Assembly: GCF_026151205.1 (NCBI RefSeq)
Contig: NC_087078.1
Span: 5,969,675-6,033,674 of the forward strand
Reading direction: 5' to 3'
Source of the DNA: Bolinopsis microptera
Lineage: Eukaryota > Ctenophora > Tentaculata > Lobata > Bolinopsidae
DNA length: 64,000 nucleotides
In this document: one piece after another, positions 1 to 24,958 of the stretch
Position numbering within the stretch: position 1 is the stretch's first letter
How the letters are laid out: the number at the start of each line of letters is the position of its first letter
Notes under the pieces: model-generated
Database searches by the model: none
Seen by the model: only the letters and a program-made list of their open reading frames with translations
What the model was told of the DNA's origin: nothing
Translations under genes and position numbers: made by a program

Positions 1-2609
1 CGTGATTCTTTTGGCGGAGAGGGTAAGACCTCGAGCAGTGACGATGAATTTTATCTGGTTCAGAATAGTCGAGCAACGAGTAGACGGAGAAGTGCCAGTG
101 CCCAGTCCTATCAACGAGGACTAATATCTCCTGACCCCAGTACAGCACTAGAGGACCCCAATGCAGCACTAGAGGACCAGATAAAAGCTTGTTTAACAAA
201 TGCTACAAGTTTGGAGATGTTGCTAACAGGACCTGGTCCAGTAACCAAGAACAGGGATCTCAGTAAATCTCTCCCTAACATAAGACCCAGGGTAGGGAAG
301 GAGTGGATCTCTCTCCGATAGAATCACTAAGTAGCAGCAACTCTAGTCTTCAGGAACCTAAACTGGAGCACGGTTCAGGAGAGGCTCACTGGGACAGAGT
401 ACCTGGTGATCTCAATACTGCTGGTTTATCTGACTGTCTGACACCCGAACGAATCTCTAACTCAGATGACAACAGTACACAAGTTATAAACGATGATGAA
501 ACTGGTCGAAGAGCCAATGCTAAACTAAAAGAGGTGATGAGAATCAAGAGAGAACTGGAGGAGTGTGTCAAATTATCTATAAGTTTAGAGGACCTCATTG
601 TCGACTACACTGAGAAAAACGAAATTCCGAATAAAAACTTGAAGAGCAACTCTGCTCTGTCGGTGTCCATGCCCGACGTAAGGATGAAAAATTCAGTATC
701 CGACCTATCAAGAAACCAGGTTAAAAACTTCAGGTGGGCTAGTGAGGAGTTACCCCGCATTAAGAAATATCGCAAGAGATTCCCTCAAGAGAGCAACTAC
801 ACCTCCAGCGACTCCTACTATCAGAGCAGTCCGCTCAGACGTAAACATCGGTCAAGGCTCAGCAGCATCTCTCGTGACTCCATATCCTCGTCTAGCATGT
901 CTGATGGTGAGACTTACCGGAGGAACGTTCACAAGCTGGACTACCCCAAACACTTGGTCCCGTCCAGCACGCTAGGTATGGATCCGAGCTCCAAACTAGT
1001 GAGGTTTAGAAAACTGACTACACCCATAACATCCTCCTCCAGCTCTGAAAGTCTGCCTCAGATTGTCCTGAGTATAAGTGAGAGCACCAGATCTTCTCTG
1101 ATATCTCCTTTATGTGGTCCCCCGATTCCTGTAGAGACTCCCAGCTACAGTTCTCAGGATATCTCGCTAGGTAGTAACCAGGTAGAAAAGATCACTGCAC
1201 CAATGCAGGAACAAATTGTGGGTTACAGTCAAGATGATCCTAATGAAGAAGACAGACCTCATCTATTAAATCGTGGAAGGGATTATGCAAGGAAGGAAGA
1301 AGCAACTGACAGTGTAAAAACACAGGATACAAGTGACAGGAAAGATAATATGACTATCTCCACTGATTTCACAGAGATAAGAAAGGCGAGAAGTAAAGTT
1401 ATGACGGTTGAGATGGCAGTTTCTCCTATAGAGGAATTTAAACAGGTACCTCTCCAGAGACAACCTACTATAGAGTACATTAACCGAGCAACTTCACCGC
1501 TTGTAGAGGAAAGCACAGAAATATTAGAGGAATGTAATAATATTGAGACAGAAACAAGGGTGGTAAACTTTACGTCAAGTTACTCACAGACTGATACTAG
1601 AGACAGCAAAACTGGAGAAATGGAAGCACAATATCAAACAAAGTCTAGCCAGAACTCGACTTTGGAAACAACCAGTGGTACAATTCCAAGTAAGGACAGT
1701 GTGTCTCAGACCATTCCTTTGATTAGGCCCAGTAAAGGAACCAGTACAAAACCAGCATCAGAAGTCAACACCATAACACCAAGCTCCAAACCTGTCTTTG
1801 TGAAGACTCTGTCAAAGAACTCTCTTTCTTTATCCTCAGAGAAGGTCCTTGACATCGCCACCCAAACAGTCTCCTCAGACATGTCTCTCTCCAACCTTAG
1901 GGATATCTATAAATACACCAGACCCACAGTTAAGAAGAAACCTAGAAACAAGCCAGGAGACACTGGTACCAATCATTCAAAGAACCAACAACCAGTGCTA
2001 TTTTGTAAAAAACACACGAAGAGTAGTCCTCACAGGCCCACCAAGACAACCTACAATGTAAACCAGAGACGTAGAAAAGCAGATAAGAAGCATGCGAACA
2101 CTCAATACAACACAGTGACTTACCACGTTAACCAGGACATCCAGGGGAAGGATCAGCGGATCAGGATGTCCAGTTCGACATCTAACAACAAAACCGGAGA
2201 CGAGGGCGACTCAACACTGAACTTCTCCACAAACTTTTTTACACAATCCCCAGAAATGCGAGAGGATCACGCGAGAGGAGGACATGATCACGTAAGAGGG
2301 GGAGACGATGATGTTGTTAGCTCCATCCTCCTGGTGCCAAACACTCCAGACCCGTTGACTGGAGGGGAAATCTGGGAGAAGATCAGTGAAGGAAACAAAA
2401 ACTCTTCTTCTACCTCGTGCGAGTACGGGGACACTACCACTGAATCCTCCCTAATGGACAGGAAATATCAGCTACTCTTGAAAAGACTCAGTAAGAACAC
2501 TGCTCAGGAGAAGAAAATGTTGCTAAACTTGTTTGAAGATCTCGGAGTGTCAGAGAAAAGATGTGCCAGATTGTTGTCTACTATCAGGTGCCCAGGACCG
2601 ATACCGTGA
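1..2609 (+). CDS. 3' part of a Ser/Thr-rich, probably disordered protein (5' end outside window)
   Basis: I do not recognise the family. Frame 1 is open from the first base to 321. A second frame, open from about 279, runs to a TGA at 2607-2609 and adds roughly 770 residues. Both parts share one style: Ser-rich, charged, with short similar segments (ATSLEMLLTGPG upstream, LSISLEDLIVDY downstream), so they probably belong to one protein. The join is either a 1-base frameshift between 279 and 321 or a 62-base intron at 292-353 (donor GTAGGG, acceptor TCTTCAG), which also restores frame. Low hydrophobicity, many Ser/Thr/Lys/Glu runs and no membrane segment suggest disorder. DIATQTVSSD resembles a dynein light chain LC8 docking site (TQT core); SYSQTDTRD and KDSVSQTIP are weaker. 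The last 50 residues (LLLKRLSKNTAQEKKMLLNL) look helical. Function unknown. Confidence 0.75.
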
Positions 2610-3593
2610 AAATGAATATGACTCAATTCTTTATATAACTCGGAAGGCTATTTGTGGGGTTGCTTACAACCAAATTCAAAATTAGGAACTTGACAATTTT
2701 GTTTCAAACGTTCTGATAAAGCTGAAGTGAACTTATAAAGGGGCGGTATTTTTACGCTTGGAGGCCACTAAATCATAAAATTCGCGAGTGGTCACTGATC
2801 GCAGTACAACTAACATGTTATAAGTTATTACTATTATATCATAGCATGGAATGTGACTTGGTACTGCACTGGTTATATTGGAAACAAGAAGGACTTTATA
2901 ATTTACTATTTGTATTATATATGCTGTTTTAGCATACTCAAGTTTAATTTATCCTAAGCTAAAACTAGTTCCACTCAATTTCCATTCTTTTTACGTTTAT
3001 TGGTATCATTCCGTATCATTCACAATTATTTTAAGGTCGACACAAATGTTGCCATAAAACTAAAATTGAACTGAAATACAAAAAGGATATCAATATCATA
3101 CAATTCTAATTTTATTCTTGAAAGTATAAATGATAACAAATGTTAACGTATCAATTTTCTGAAAAGTTTATCCTTTAAAAAATTGTATACTGAAGAAAAC
3201 AGATGCCTTGTTTTTCCATAAAACGATAATAAGGGTGCAGTGTACACTGTACATGTATAAAAACTACAACTAAATGTTTCTTTGGCCTGGACACCGACAG
3301 TAAAAAGCACCGCCTTGCTCCTTGCACATGAAGCCTAACAGTCAATGTTTAATTCGTGAGTCCGACTAAAAGCTAAGAGAAGACCCCAGAGGAACATTGT
3401 AGCTGTTAGTCAGATCGTGTCGAATAACTTTCACTCGGCAGCTCGGACGAAGCTTTCCAATGATCCAGGTTTTAGAAGATTCTGAAGAAAAAATTTGTTT
3501 AGTTGGAAACTTTAAAAAAAGTAAAATGTGATGAAATTATCGTAGAAATTAATTGTGATAGAAGTATAAGTCAGAGTTGATTACAATCCTACC
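2610..3593. other. intergenic / likely 3' UTR, AT-rich
   Basis: There is no convincing coding region between the stop of the Ser-rich gene and the acidic-repeat gene on the other strand. The two genes converge here. The sequence is AT-rich and unique by eye, and I found no repeat or RNA gene. Confidence 0.5.
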
Positions 3594-4388
3594 TTATGCC
3601 AGTTGGTAGAGAGCTGCAGCCAGAGGAAGCATAACAGCAGACATTGCAAGGGCACCGTCACCTTCACCTTCTTCTTCACCGTCACCTTCACCTTCTTCTT
3701 CACCGTCACCTTCACCTTCTTCTTCACCGTCACCTTCACCTTCTTCTTCACCGTCACCTTCACCTTCTTCTTCACCGTCACCTTCAGTATCTTCACCTCC
3801 TTCTTCAGTATCTTTATCTCCATCTCCACTTTCCACTGAAAGATAGTAACGTGAGTTCTATGTTGAGATAAAGTAAAAGTAACACCACAAAAAATGTTAT
3901 TCTATCACTGTCACTGGGCAGTGGGCACATAACGATTTAACGGTGGCACAGATTTAGTTTGTACACAGATCTAAAAGCTGTGAAAATCAGAGAAATCATC
4001 CTGTATAATCGAGAGACAGTAATGAAGAATTTTAAGATTTGAGGTTTAAACAAGTCTACACCGGTTAGAGGTCAAGGTTATTATCAGCAGCAAGCAGGCA
4101 ACAATACATTTATTGAAAATTTTACATTGAACAAGTTGCGATTTTATTCTGCTGGTAAAACTTACCAAAGTTTGCCAAAATTTAGGGTAGAAAATATCAT
4201 TTATTCAGCTCAAAATTTAGATCTTGAGATAAAACAGTTTGTGCAGTCAACAATTTGCTCTCAAGAAAAAAAACAACATAGGTCCACATTTGAAATTATA
4301 AAAAAGTAATTAAATTTAAGTAATAATACTCACCAGTGAAGACAACGCAGACCATAAGTCCCAGAAGTAAAAGCAGCTTGAAGTCCAT
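3594..4388 (-). CDS. small secreted acidic-repeat protein, probably GPI-anchored (2 exons)
   Basis: Exon 1 (4388-4334) encodes MDFKLLLLLGLMVCVVFTG, a typical signal peptide, and ends at a strong donor GTGAGT. Exon 2 starts at 3835 after the acceptor CTATCTTTCAG. The phases match (1/1). The 98-residue product has an acidic middle with about five copies of an 8-residue Gly/Glu/Asp unit (GEEEGEGD-like), coded by a 24-bp tandem repeat. It ends in the hydrophobic tail ALAMSAVMLPLAAALYQLA before the stop at 3596-3594. Signal peptide plus hydrophobic C-terminus with no cytoplasmic tail suggests a GPI-anchored surface protein with a polyanionic, possibly cation-binding ectodomain; that role is inference. 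The other frame through the repeat (VKVTVKKK) and the antisense frames are less likely because only this frame joins exon 1. Confidence 0.62.
3657..3785. repeat. 24-bp coding minisatellite, about 5 copies
   Basis: Near-identical 24-bp units (core CACCTTCTTCTTCACCGTCA on the plus strand) in exon 2 of the acidic-repeat gene. Each copy adds 8 residues, so copy-number change keeps the reading frame. Confidence 0.9.
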
Positions 4389-4756
4389 TTTCTTTATCTA
4401 TCAAATATAATTATTACGGTTTAAATTAAAATACTTCGGAGAAGTTTGTCGTGATCAAACTGAACAAAGTACAAATATTGAAAAATTTTATAATAAGTTG
4501 GTCATGAATATGGTGTGACAATGTAATGACACAGTCAGAATATACAGTAATTCTACTGATGAAATGTTTTACGCAGGAAGCACAATATTCGAACAAAAGT
4601 AAAAACTGCCATGCGTCAAGATTCGTAACATTAGTGGAGAAACAAACTTCCCAATTGCTAGAGTGACTATGGAGAGTCATTGTGAGTTGGTGGTTCTTTT
4701 AACAGACCAAAGAACTAACGCGTCGCTCAACCTCACGCTACTCCGTGATTGTTTGT

Positions 4757-4908
4757 TGATCACTTTCACTTTCATTCTAGCATCATTGTGCAGGCTGCAG
4801 CCCGCCCAATGTTGAAAGAGAAACTTCGTTAATTACAGAATTACCTAGCACTTATACAGGGGCCGGTGGCAGTCATTTTCTCAGGGTCTCTGTAATTATT
4901 TTTGTTGC
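4757..4908 (+). repeat. dispersed repeat copy 1 (inverted partner at 6538-6695)
   Basis: Shares CCGCCCAATG, AAAGAGAAACTTCGTT and GCAGTCATTTTCTCAGGG, in the same order, with the reverse complement of 6538-6695. The middle is diverged. No termini or coding region are recognised. Confidence 0.65.
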
Positions 4909-6537
4909 GGTGGCGTCTAGATTGATGAACCTGTGATGAAATATGTGATCGTGTCAGGCAGCTGGGATTGGCTAAACCTCGAATAATCAAATTTACCAGT
5001 TCTGCTGTAATCTTGGATTGAATTTCATTTATCTTTGACTCTCAATTAGGCCTGGACCAGTTCCAAGTCTTTAAACAATCTTGAATCACATGGCGTTGTA
5101 GGGACATAATAGCTTTGGTATATAACTTTTGGACGAGTATTAATTATATTTTAACCTAGCATAACTAAAGTTTAAATACAATTCTTTCTCACTAATTTGT
5201 ACCTGAAAATATCGCTTTTAATATTTTACCACCAAAGACTGTGAATTGTGATGTTATCCCTTTAGGCATTGTATGAATCATGTTTAAGATATTTTCCGAA
5301 GATTAAATGAAGCATGGGTAAATCAGATTTTAGTGAACGTGAATTGGTAAATATAGTGATAATTTGACCAAAAATGGTCAGAAGCGCAGTGGCGCATGCA
5401 AACTCCCGGGACCGAAATTAGTAAGAGTGTAATCAGTTTAATCGCATTGAAATCTATTTTCAAAAGTTTAAGTTCTAGTTGTAAGATTCACTATTTCCCT
5501 TGTGAAAAGAAAAAAGAAAAAAGATTCCAACATGCGTACCCTACGGCATACATAACTGGTGTAGTCAGTGTTGTGTGCAATAAGCGAGTTTTGTCTCCGA
5601 TTTTTATAAATGTTGCACTAAAACTAAAAGTTGCCTCAAAGTGTAAACACGAATATAAGTCAAAATTTACAGTGAAGCACGATTAGGTCTAGTTGTACGT
5701 AGGCATAATTAGTCTTACGCATTGCAATGCAACCTTTTTAAAGAAAAATTGCAAATTTTGGGCGAAAAAAAATCGCGCGGCGACTATTATACCATAAAGT
5801 ATTTTTGGCTATAACCGTGCTTCACGGTGGAATTATTGGTACCAAATTTATTAGAATTAGAAACAAAAATGTTGTGCCAACTCGACTTGGTGTGATCCTA
5901 TAATTTTCACAATTAGAGACCATGAATTTAGTGGTGTTATTCATTCAAATTATTTGATAATTGCGGGGTACCGGGTAAACGTAAATCATAAGTGTAACGC
6001 CACCGTATAACTTTAATACCTAGTCCTACCCGACTGCAAATTACTAAATTAGTTCATACCAGGACAAATATTTAGTCATTAGAGGGGCACAATTGCAATT
6101 TTTATCAGACTTTTAAGATCCGTTGGAATTTCAGTGTCTTTCACAAGTCTCCATGATATAAGGTTTTCAAATCACGTGACTCAAAAATATCAGGTTTTCT
6201 AATCACGTGACTAAGATCCCTAACTGGCCAACTAACTGGAAGTTGTAATCAGACCACGACACTGCTCCAAATGACAATGATCTTTTATGAACTAATTTAC
6301 AGCTTCAAATGATAAGGCTCTTCAATCTTCATGTTGAATGGCTCACCCGAAAAATTATCTTGTGACTTCGGTATTCACGGTATTTTATTTCTAGACAAAC
6401 GAAACGGTCGTGCCAAACTTTAATCCCAACCCTAGCACAGTTACCAAAGCCCTTGCCAAAACCAATAACCCTAACCATATAAACTAACACTCCAATTTAA
6501 TTGGTATTTTTAAACCTGGAATTTCTTAATCTAAACT

Positions 6538-6695
6538 CAATCATGAACAACAAAAATTAAAATAATCACTGAGTCCCTGAGAAAATGACTGCTAACTTAT
6601 TTTATTTTTGTATAATAAACGAAGTTTCTCTTTCATCATTGGGCGGATTGAAGCCTCTCAGACACAAATACAAGTAAAAGTGATCACTGCAAACT
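6538..6695 (-). repeat. dispersed repeat copy 2 (inverted relative to 4757-4908)
   Basis: Reverse-complement partner of 4757-4908, about 150 bp with indels. The two copies could form a long hairpin with a 1.6-kb loop, but separate insertions of one family are more likely. Confidence 0.65.
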
Positions 6696-6859
6696 TAAGA
6701 TCTTATTCAAGTAATTTTTGTAGCTTGTAACTTTAAACGTTATTATGATAAAATTATCGTATTCACTCGATGAATTAACATAGCTATAGTTTTCTAGCGA
6801 TTACCAAGGATTAATATATAAATGAAACATAATGGCTTCGTCTCAGCTGGTATCTTTTA

Positions 6860-7310
6860 GCTTTTTATTTAAATTATATCGTAAAAATTGGAACTCAAGG
6901 TTCCACGGATAAAATGTTAAGCGGTATAAAACCCTTAATCGTCATGAAGTTAATTTGAGGTATCACGTGTGCTATAACCACGTGCCCTTTGTGTGATCCT
7001 CAGAAAGCGTAAGAACCACCTGGTCATGCTATTGCTCTTATCATCCATAATTTGTCCTTAAATGAAAGTGAATGAAGCAGGAATTAAGGTACCGTTTTAT
7101 AATTATATCATATGCATAAAGATTGAAACTCAAGATTCCACGGATAAAATATTAAGCGGTATATACAACCCTCGTGAAGTCAATTTGAGGTAGCACGTGT
7201 GCTACCACGTGCACTTGATCCTCACGAAGTGTAAAGGTGTAAGAAACACCTGGTTAGCTCTTATCATTCGTAATTTGTCCTTAAAGTGAAACCGAATGAA
7301 GTAGGAATTA
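6860..7310. repeat. tandem duplication of about 220 bp (two diverged copies)
   Basis: 6860-7085 and about 7098-7310 share TTCCACGGATAAAAT, TTAAGCGGTATA, CACGTGTGCTA, AACACCTGGT and TAATTTGTCCTTAAA in the same order. Each copy keeps two CACGTG sites. Confidence 0.8.
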
Positions 7311-7874
7311 TTGAATTAGTCGAAATGACTAATCCAGGTCACAGTTCGAGAGTCTGGCACGATCTGAACGGATTCAAATTTTAATCATGGCCCGAGAAGA
7401 TACTGACCGTGGGTTCTAGGATACACCTAGCACTAGTTTCAGCCCGAATTAATTCTGCCGTACCGAGGTGTGTGGCAACGGGGAAAATGGGGGAAATAGG
7501 AATCAAAGATCTCATGGTTTCCAAGTGGATGTGAAAAATTTAAAACTAAAACTAATTATTAAATTTTTAATAGTGTTTAACTTTAAGTTTACTTTCAGGA
7601 TTGTGATTTCCAGTCTCAAATATTTCGAAAAGATTTGTATCTAAAAGATATGTTGATTACTGCTATGACTATGTAGTGGTTCAAGTTTCAACACCCCTTT
7701 CTTAGTTTCTTGACGAACTAACAGGAGTCAGGAGTAATTAAATCCATTTGATAATTCTAACGAGAAGTATAGGAGTGAATATTGAATATTGTAAAAGCTT
7801 GAAAGTATTCACCGAACCTTTCTTCATTCGGTCAATAATCGCCGCAGTGAATGGTAGGCACCCACCCAGCGAGG

Positions 7875-8023
7875 GTCCTGATTGGGTGACTCCGGTTCAC
7901 AGTTCACACGTGCACTTAATCCTGGGTTCTGATTGGGTGACTCCGTTTAACACGTGCACTTAATCCTGAGATCCTGGGTTCTGATTGGCCTGTGACTCCG
8001 GTTAACACGTGCACTTAATCCTG
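7875..8023. repeat. three-copy tandem repeat carrying CACGTG
   Basis: Three units of about 45-55 bp with the pattern CTGATTGG...GTGACTCCG...ACACGTGCACTTAATCCTG. Confidence 0.8.
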
Positions 8024-10343
8024 CATCGTCTATGTCTTACAATCTTTACAGCTGACCCCTAATATATTACCATGGCTATTGCAGATTGCTTCATTGTAAA
8101 TTACTCCCGCTTATATGTTGAAGTTATGAGTTGCACCAGCTGTGTGCAGTGCAAGTGAGGAGTAAAAACTGTAGTGATCATGTAGATAATATAAGGTAGT
8201 TGATCTGCCAATACAATTTATTATTTACCAATCCCCGGCCAAGCGGCTTCCACTAATTCAGTAAACCAAACTGGATGAGCTATCGAGGTGAAAAGTTTCA
8301 TAAAAAAATATATTTACAACTACAAGTCAAGACGATCGAATTCGTAATACTGATTGATTGAAAGCTGGACGGTGCCAAGCTGTTGCTAATATACTAATAT
8401 TCATATACTAATATAAACAAATAAAAAATACGCAAATAAGCAAATAAAAGAACTAATGACGTTCTGATATGTGAACAAGTATTCCAAATACCAATAATCT
8501 AATAATGGTACACATGAGATTATAATTATCTCGTGCACTAATTAATTGACGGCCGATGATATGATCTATAAAGCAGTGCACGAATTGTAGCACGTATACT
8601 GGGTCAGTCCATTAACAATAGACAAACAAGTAATAATATTGTGCAACATCTAATCATATCAAGTCTTGCAGTCACTTTTATATTCTTCTAACCAGTATTA
8701 CGTCACAAGGTGTTCTCCCCTAATTCATGAGCACGTGGTATCAATTTTACTTTCGGTAGCTGAACATCCGACCATTTTAAAAACCAAAATCCAGAATTGG
8801 ACCGTCGCCATGAGTGCCTCCTTTTCCCAAACAAAAGGAAATGTTCTCAAATGCAAAATGATGCCGAGAATAAAATCGGCCGCTCGCTTTTTTCATTCAT
8901 TCACGGCCCTTGCGAATTGTATAAATGAGTTACGGTTTACCTCTTTATTACATCAATCACACTTTGTAGAAATATCGTTGGGTTGCTTTCGGACCAATAC
9001 CTAACGTACTTCGGTATAACTATAACTCTATAAGTAAAGGGCGATAGTTAGTGTCCAATTAGCTGAGGTTTATAGAATCGTTATTGACGAGTACTGTCTC
9101 TGTGTAGTGCTGCTTAATTTATCACAATTGTAAATGGGAAAAGCGAGCGACCGATTTTATTCTGATCGGTATCATTTTAAATTTAGAACGGTAATTCAAA
9201 TTGATATCATTTCCTTCTGTTTGAGAGAAGGAAACACTGGCGATGGTCCACAATCTACACTACCCAATTTTCGGTTTTGGTAAAGAGTATCACTTCTTTT
9301 TGGTTAACTTCAGGGTCCTTCACAAAGTCAAAATATAAACTGAGACTATGTCTATGGGTCAATCTGTTAACCTGGGTCATCTCGCTAATTTTGACTTAAA
9401 AGCCCGGACAAATCTACAAAGACCAAACCACCCAGAAGTCAGAACAACTGAACTAGATGAAGATTCTCGTTTGAGGATCTAGCGTGGTCACCAAGAGAGC
9501 TGAATGTTGTGGTACTGTTAAAAATAAAATCTCGTTACTCGATATCGTGAAGTTGGTCATTTATAGTTGAGAGTCGATAATTATACATTATTGTACTTGG
9601 AATTCTATGGTTAGATTCTTTGGGATCGATGAACCATTCCATCATGATACAATTACAAGTTAAGGCGAAATTTTAATTGATTCATAATCAAGCAATTTAG
9701 TTATATAATACTCTAAGAAATTATTATTTTAAAACAATTGAAACTCAAAATTACGTTTCGTGGCAAACGTCAACAATAGTTACCGTAAATAACAGTTAAA
9801 TTCGTCATTACACAATTACGAATTATCCTTTAGATAGCTGAAAAGTCGAAGCTCAAAGATTTAACAAAACTCCCACTTCACACGATGATCATTAAAGTCC
9901 ATGATTGAATTCCTAATTGATCGACAGATTGTCAAGGCAACCACACGGTTGCTCTTTCGTTTTCTTGAGATACCTCACAGATTTGAATATACCTATTCCT
10001 AACGCAGGCTAATGAAATTCATAAATATTCTATAATTTTGAATGGGCTCCCTGTAAGAATGTTAGAAACAGTATCAAACCAAATAATGTTATACAATTAT
10101 ACGGCCAATATATTTACACAAGCTGGCAACAAAAAACACAATAATTGAGCACATTTTTCTTTGATTCGCGAATGTTCGCGGCAGCAAAAAAGTTCTCCCT
10201 AGATTTTAATTAACACTCCGAGTAACGCAATACAAATAATTTCAGTCTGCTCATCCAATAATTTTTTAATTTCAAGAGCAGAAATCGAGGTAGGATGACA
10301 GTAAAGTGACAGAAATCTGGCCTGGTATTCCTCATTCAGTCGT

Positions 10344-23108
<12,765 letters not shown>

Positions 23109-23130
23109 CTACTCCATCCTGGACAGGGGG
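23109..23130 (-). promoter_or_regulatory. 5' UTR end of the coiled-coil gene with a minimal upstream ORF
   Basis: The exon starts at 23130 after the acceptor TTTCACACTAG. Its leader carries ATG GAG TAG directly abutting the main ATG (23108), a two-codon upstream ORF whose stop touches the start. It also proves that the frame cannot extend further upstream. Confidence 0.5.
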
Positions 23131-23968
23131 CTAGTGTGAAACTGGAAATAGTTGGCGAGTATTTTAAACTATGGAAATTAGAAAATTGATTATGTTATAG
23201 AAGGTAATGAAAAAATAAGATCACAGATTTAAAGATAAAGAAGCGACCCTATGTTTAAATTTTATTTTAATGATCCCTTCTTCATCATATTTGGTTAAAT
23301 ACTGTTAAGACTTTCCCAGTCCCCACAAAAACTCTACAAGGTATTCAAAGCGACTGTAAGGAGTAATACTAATGCACCCTTAAATAATAGGTACCATGTT
23401 TTAGTCTTATACCTTACTCGGGATTATTATAACCGGGATAAAGTGGTGGGTTTTGGAAGATTCCGCCATATTTTTCCCGGTCAAAAATTTTACCAGTCAT
23501 AAAAAAACCCGCCGACTCAGATTATGGGGTTCCAAGGGGGTGGTGATCATCATATTTTACCTGAAGTCTCATATGTGCTAGAGAAGACTTTTGAAGCAGT
23601 GGATGGAGGGCTGTAACTTTATTGGCGGTTGCTACCATAATTTCGTTATAAAAATCACAATTTGGTTATAGAAATCAGATTTCAGGGTGGACCGTGATTA
23701 TCACTTTTCTTGCCCATGAAGTGAGTAAACTGTGCCACTATTTCATGGTCCACGGTGGATTGATTACTGGAGCAGTTGAAGATGCAAAGCCAAGACGTTC
23801 CCCAATACCAAGCGGTGGGCAGGAAATTAAGCTCCGGCTGACCTTCAGAGCAGTAGCCCCATTAGCGGACAAAATGAAAGTCTTGTTAAGACAACAATAC
23901 AACTTCGAATTTGACGGTCAGCAGCAGGGGGATATCAATAATGATAATGGAGGGGTCATTAGGGCTGT

Positions 23969-24250
23969 AGGACTATTGAGCGGAGGACTGTTGAGCGTAG
24001 GACTGTAGGTCGGTGAAGGTCGAAAGTAGGACTGTAGAGCGGTGTCAAATCGCCAGGGTAGGACTCTAGAGCGGCCGCCCTTATAGATCTCACAACATGA
24101 GGACTTTAGAGCGGTACGATCCTAAAATGAGGACTGTAGAGCGGTGGACTGTTGAGCGCGAGCGGTGGACTGTACATGTAGGCCGGTGAAGGTCGGAAGT
24201 AGGACTGTAGAGCGGCCCTCCCTTATAGATCCCATAAACATGAGGACTCT
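23969..24250 (+). repeat. fold-back left arm built of AGGACTNTAGAGCGGT units
   Basis: Nearly exact reverse complement of 24690-24958. Arms contain many variants of AGGACTGTAGAGCGGT, itself close to a palindrome around TCTAGA/TGTAGA. Confidence 0.88.
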
Positions 24251-24387
24251 AGAGCGGTACCATCCTATAACATAAGGACTCTATAGCAGTTGAAAATTTG
24301 AAGATTGAACACTCAACAAAGCTAAGTTATAAATTGAACTGTTCGTATCAATGTGATTTCGCTAAGTAGAGTACCGATCAAGTTCGT

Positions 24388-24419
<32 letters not shown>

Positions 24420-24689
24420 GTTCTGGTCAACGGTTTCTGGCCTCTTACTTAATGAGGGAGGCCTTCTCGCCGTGCCCACAGAATGCAACTCCTGCTAGTT
24501 CGTGCAGATCATTTATGAATGAGGATCGCATCGCGTGACGCTTTAGCGCCTACTAAGGATATCTCATGTTCATCAATCTGGTGACGGGACTGATTCAGAT
24601 CAGATCCCATCGCAGTGCGATATCTTGTTAGGATTTCGAAGGTATGGTATAAATATCACGGAGTATCCAGTTTTCGTATATCAAATTCG

Positions 24690-24958
24690 AGAGTCCTCAT
24701 GTTATGGGATCTATAAGGGAAGGCCGCTCTACAGTCCTACTTCCGACCTTCACCGGCCTACAGTCCACCGCTCAACAGTCCACTGCTCTACAGTCCTCAT
24801 TTTAGGATCGTACCGCTCTAAAGTCCTCATGTTGTGAGATCTATAAGGGCGGCCGCTCTAGAGTCCTACCCTGGCGATTTGACACCGCTCTACAGTCCTA
24901 CTTCCGACCTTCACCGACCTACAGTCCTACGCTTAACAGTCCACCGCTCAATAGTCCT
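24690..24958 (-). repeat. fold-back right arm
   Basis: Inverted partner of 23969-24250, separated by a 440-bp loop that includes a (CT)n tract at 24391-24419 and a repeated AGTTCGTGCAGATC. Confidence 0.88.

Larger units (their letters stand above)
4389..10343. other. intergenic, about 6 kb, with diverged repeats and no supported gene
   Basis: Only short, low-quality open frames occur here; none has a domain or a phase-matched splice partner. The stretch contains an inverted pair of diverged copies (4757-4908 and 6538-6695), a tandem 220-bp duplication (6860-7310), a three-copy 50-bp repeat (7875-8023) and nine CACGTG sites between 6173 and 8011. The part nearest 4388 should hold the promoter of the acidic-repeat gene. 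Confidence 0.5.

Noticed and set aside
3581..3829. Lys/Val repeat frame through the 24-bp repeat
   Set aside because: Only the Gly/Glu/Asp frame joins the signal-peptide exon in phase.
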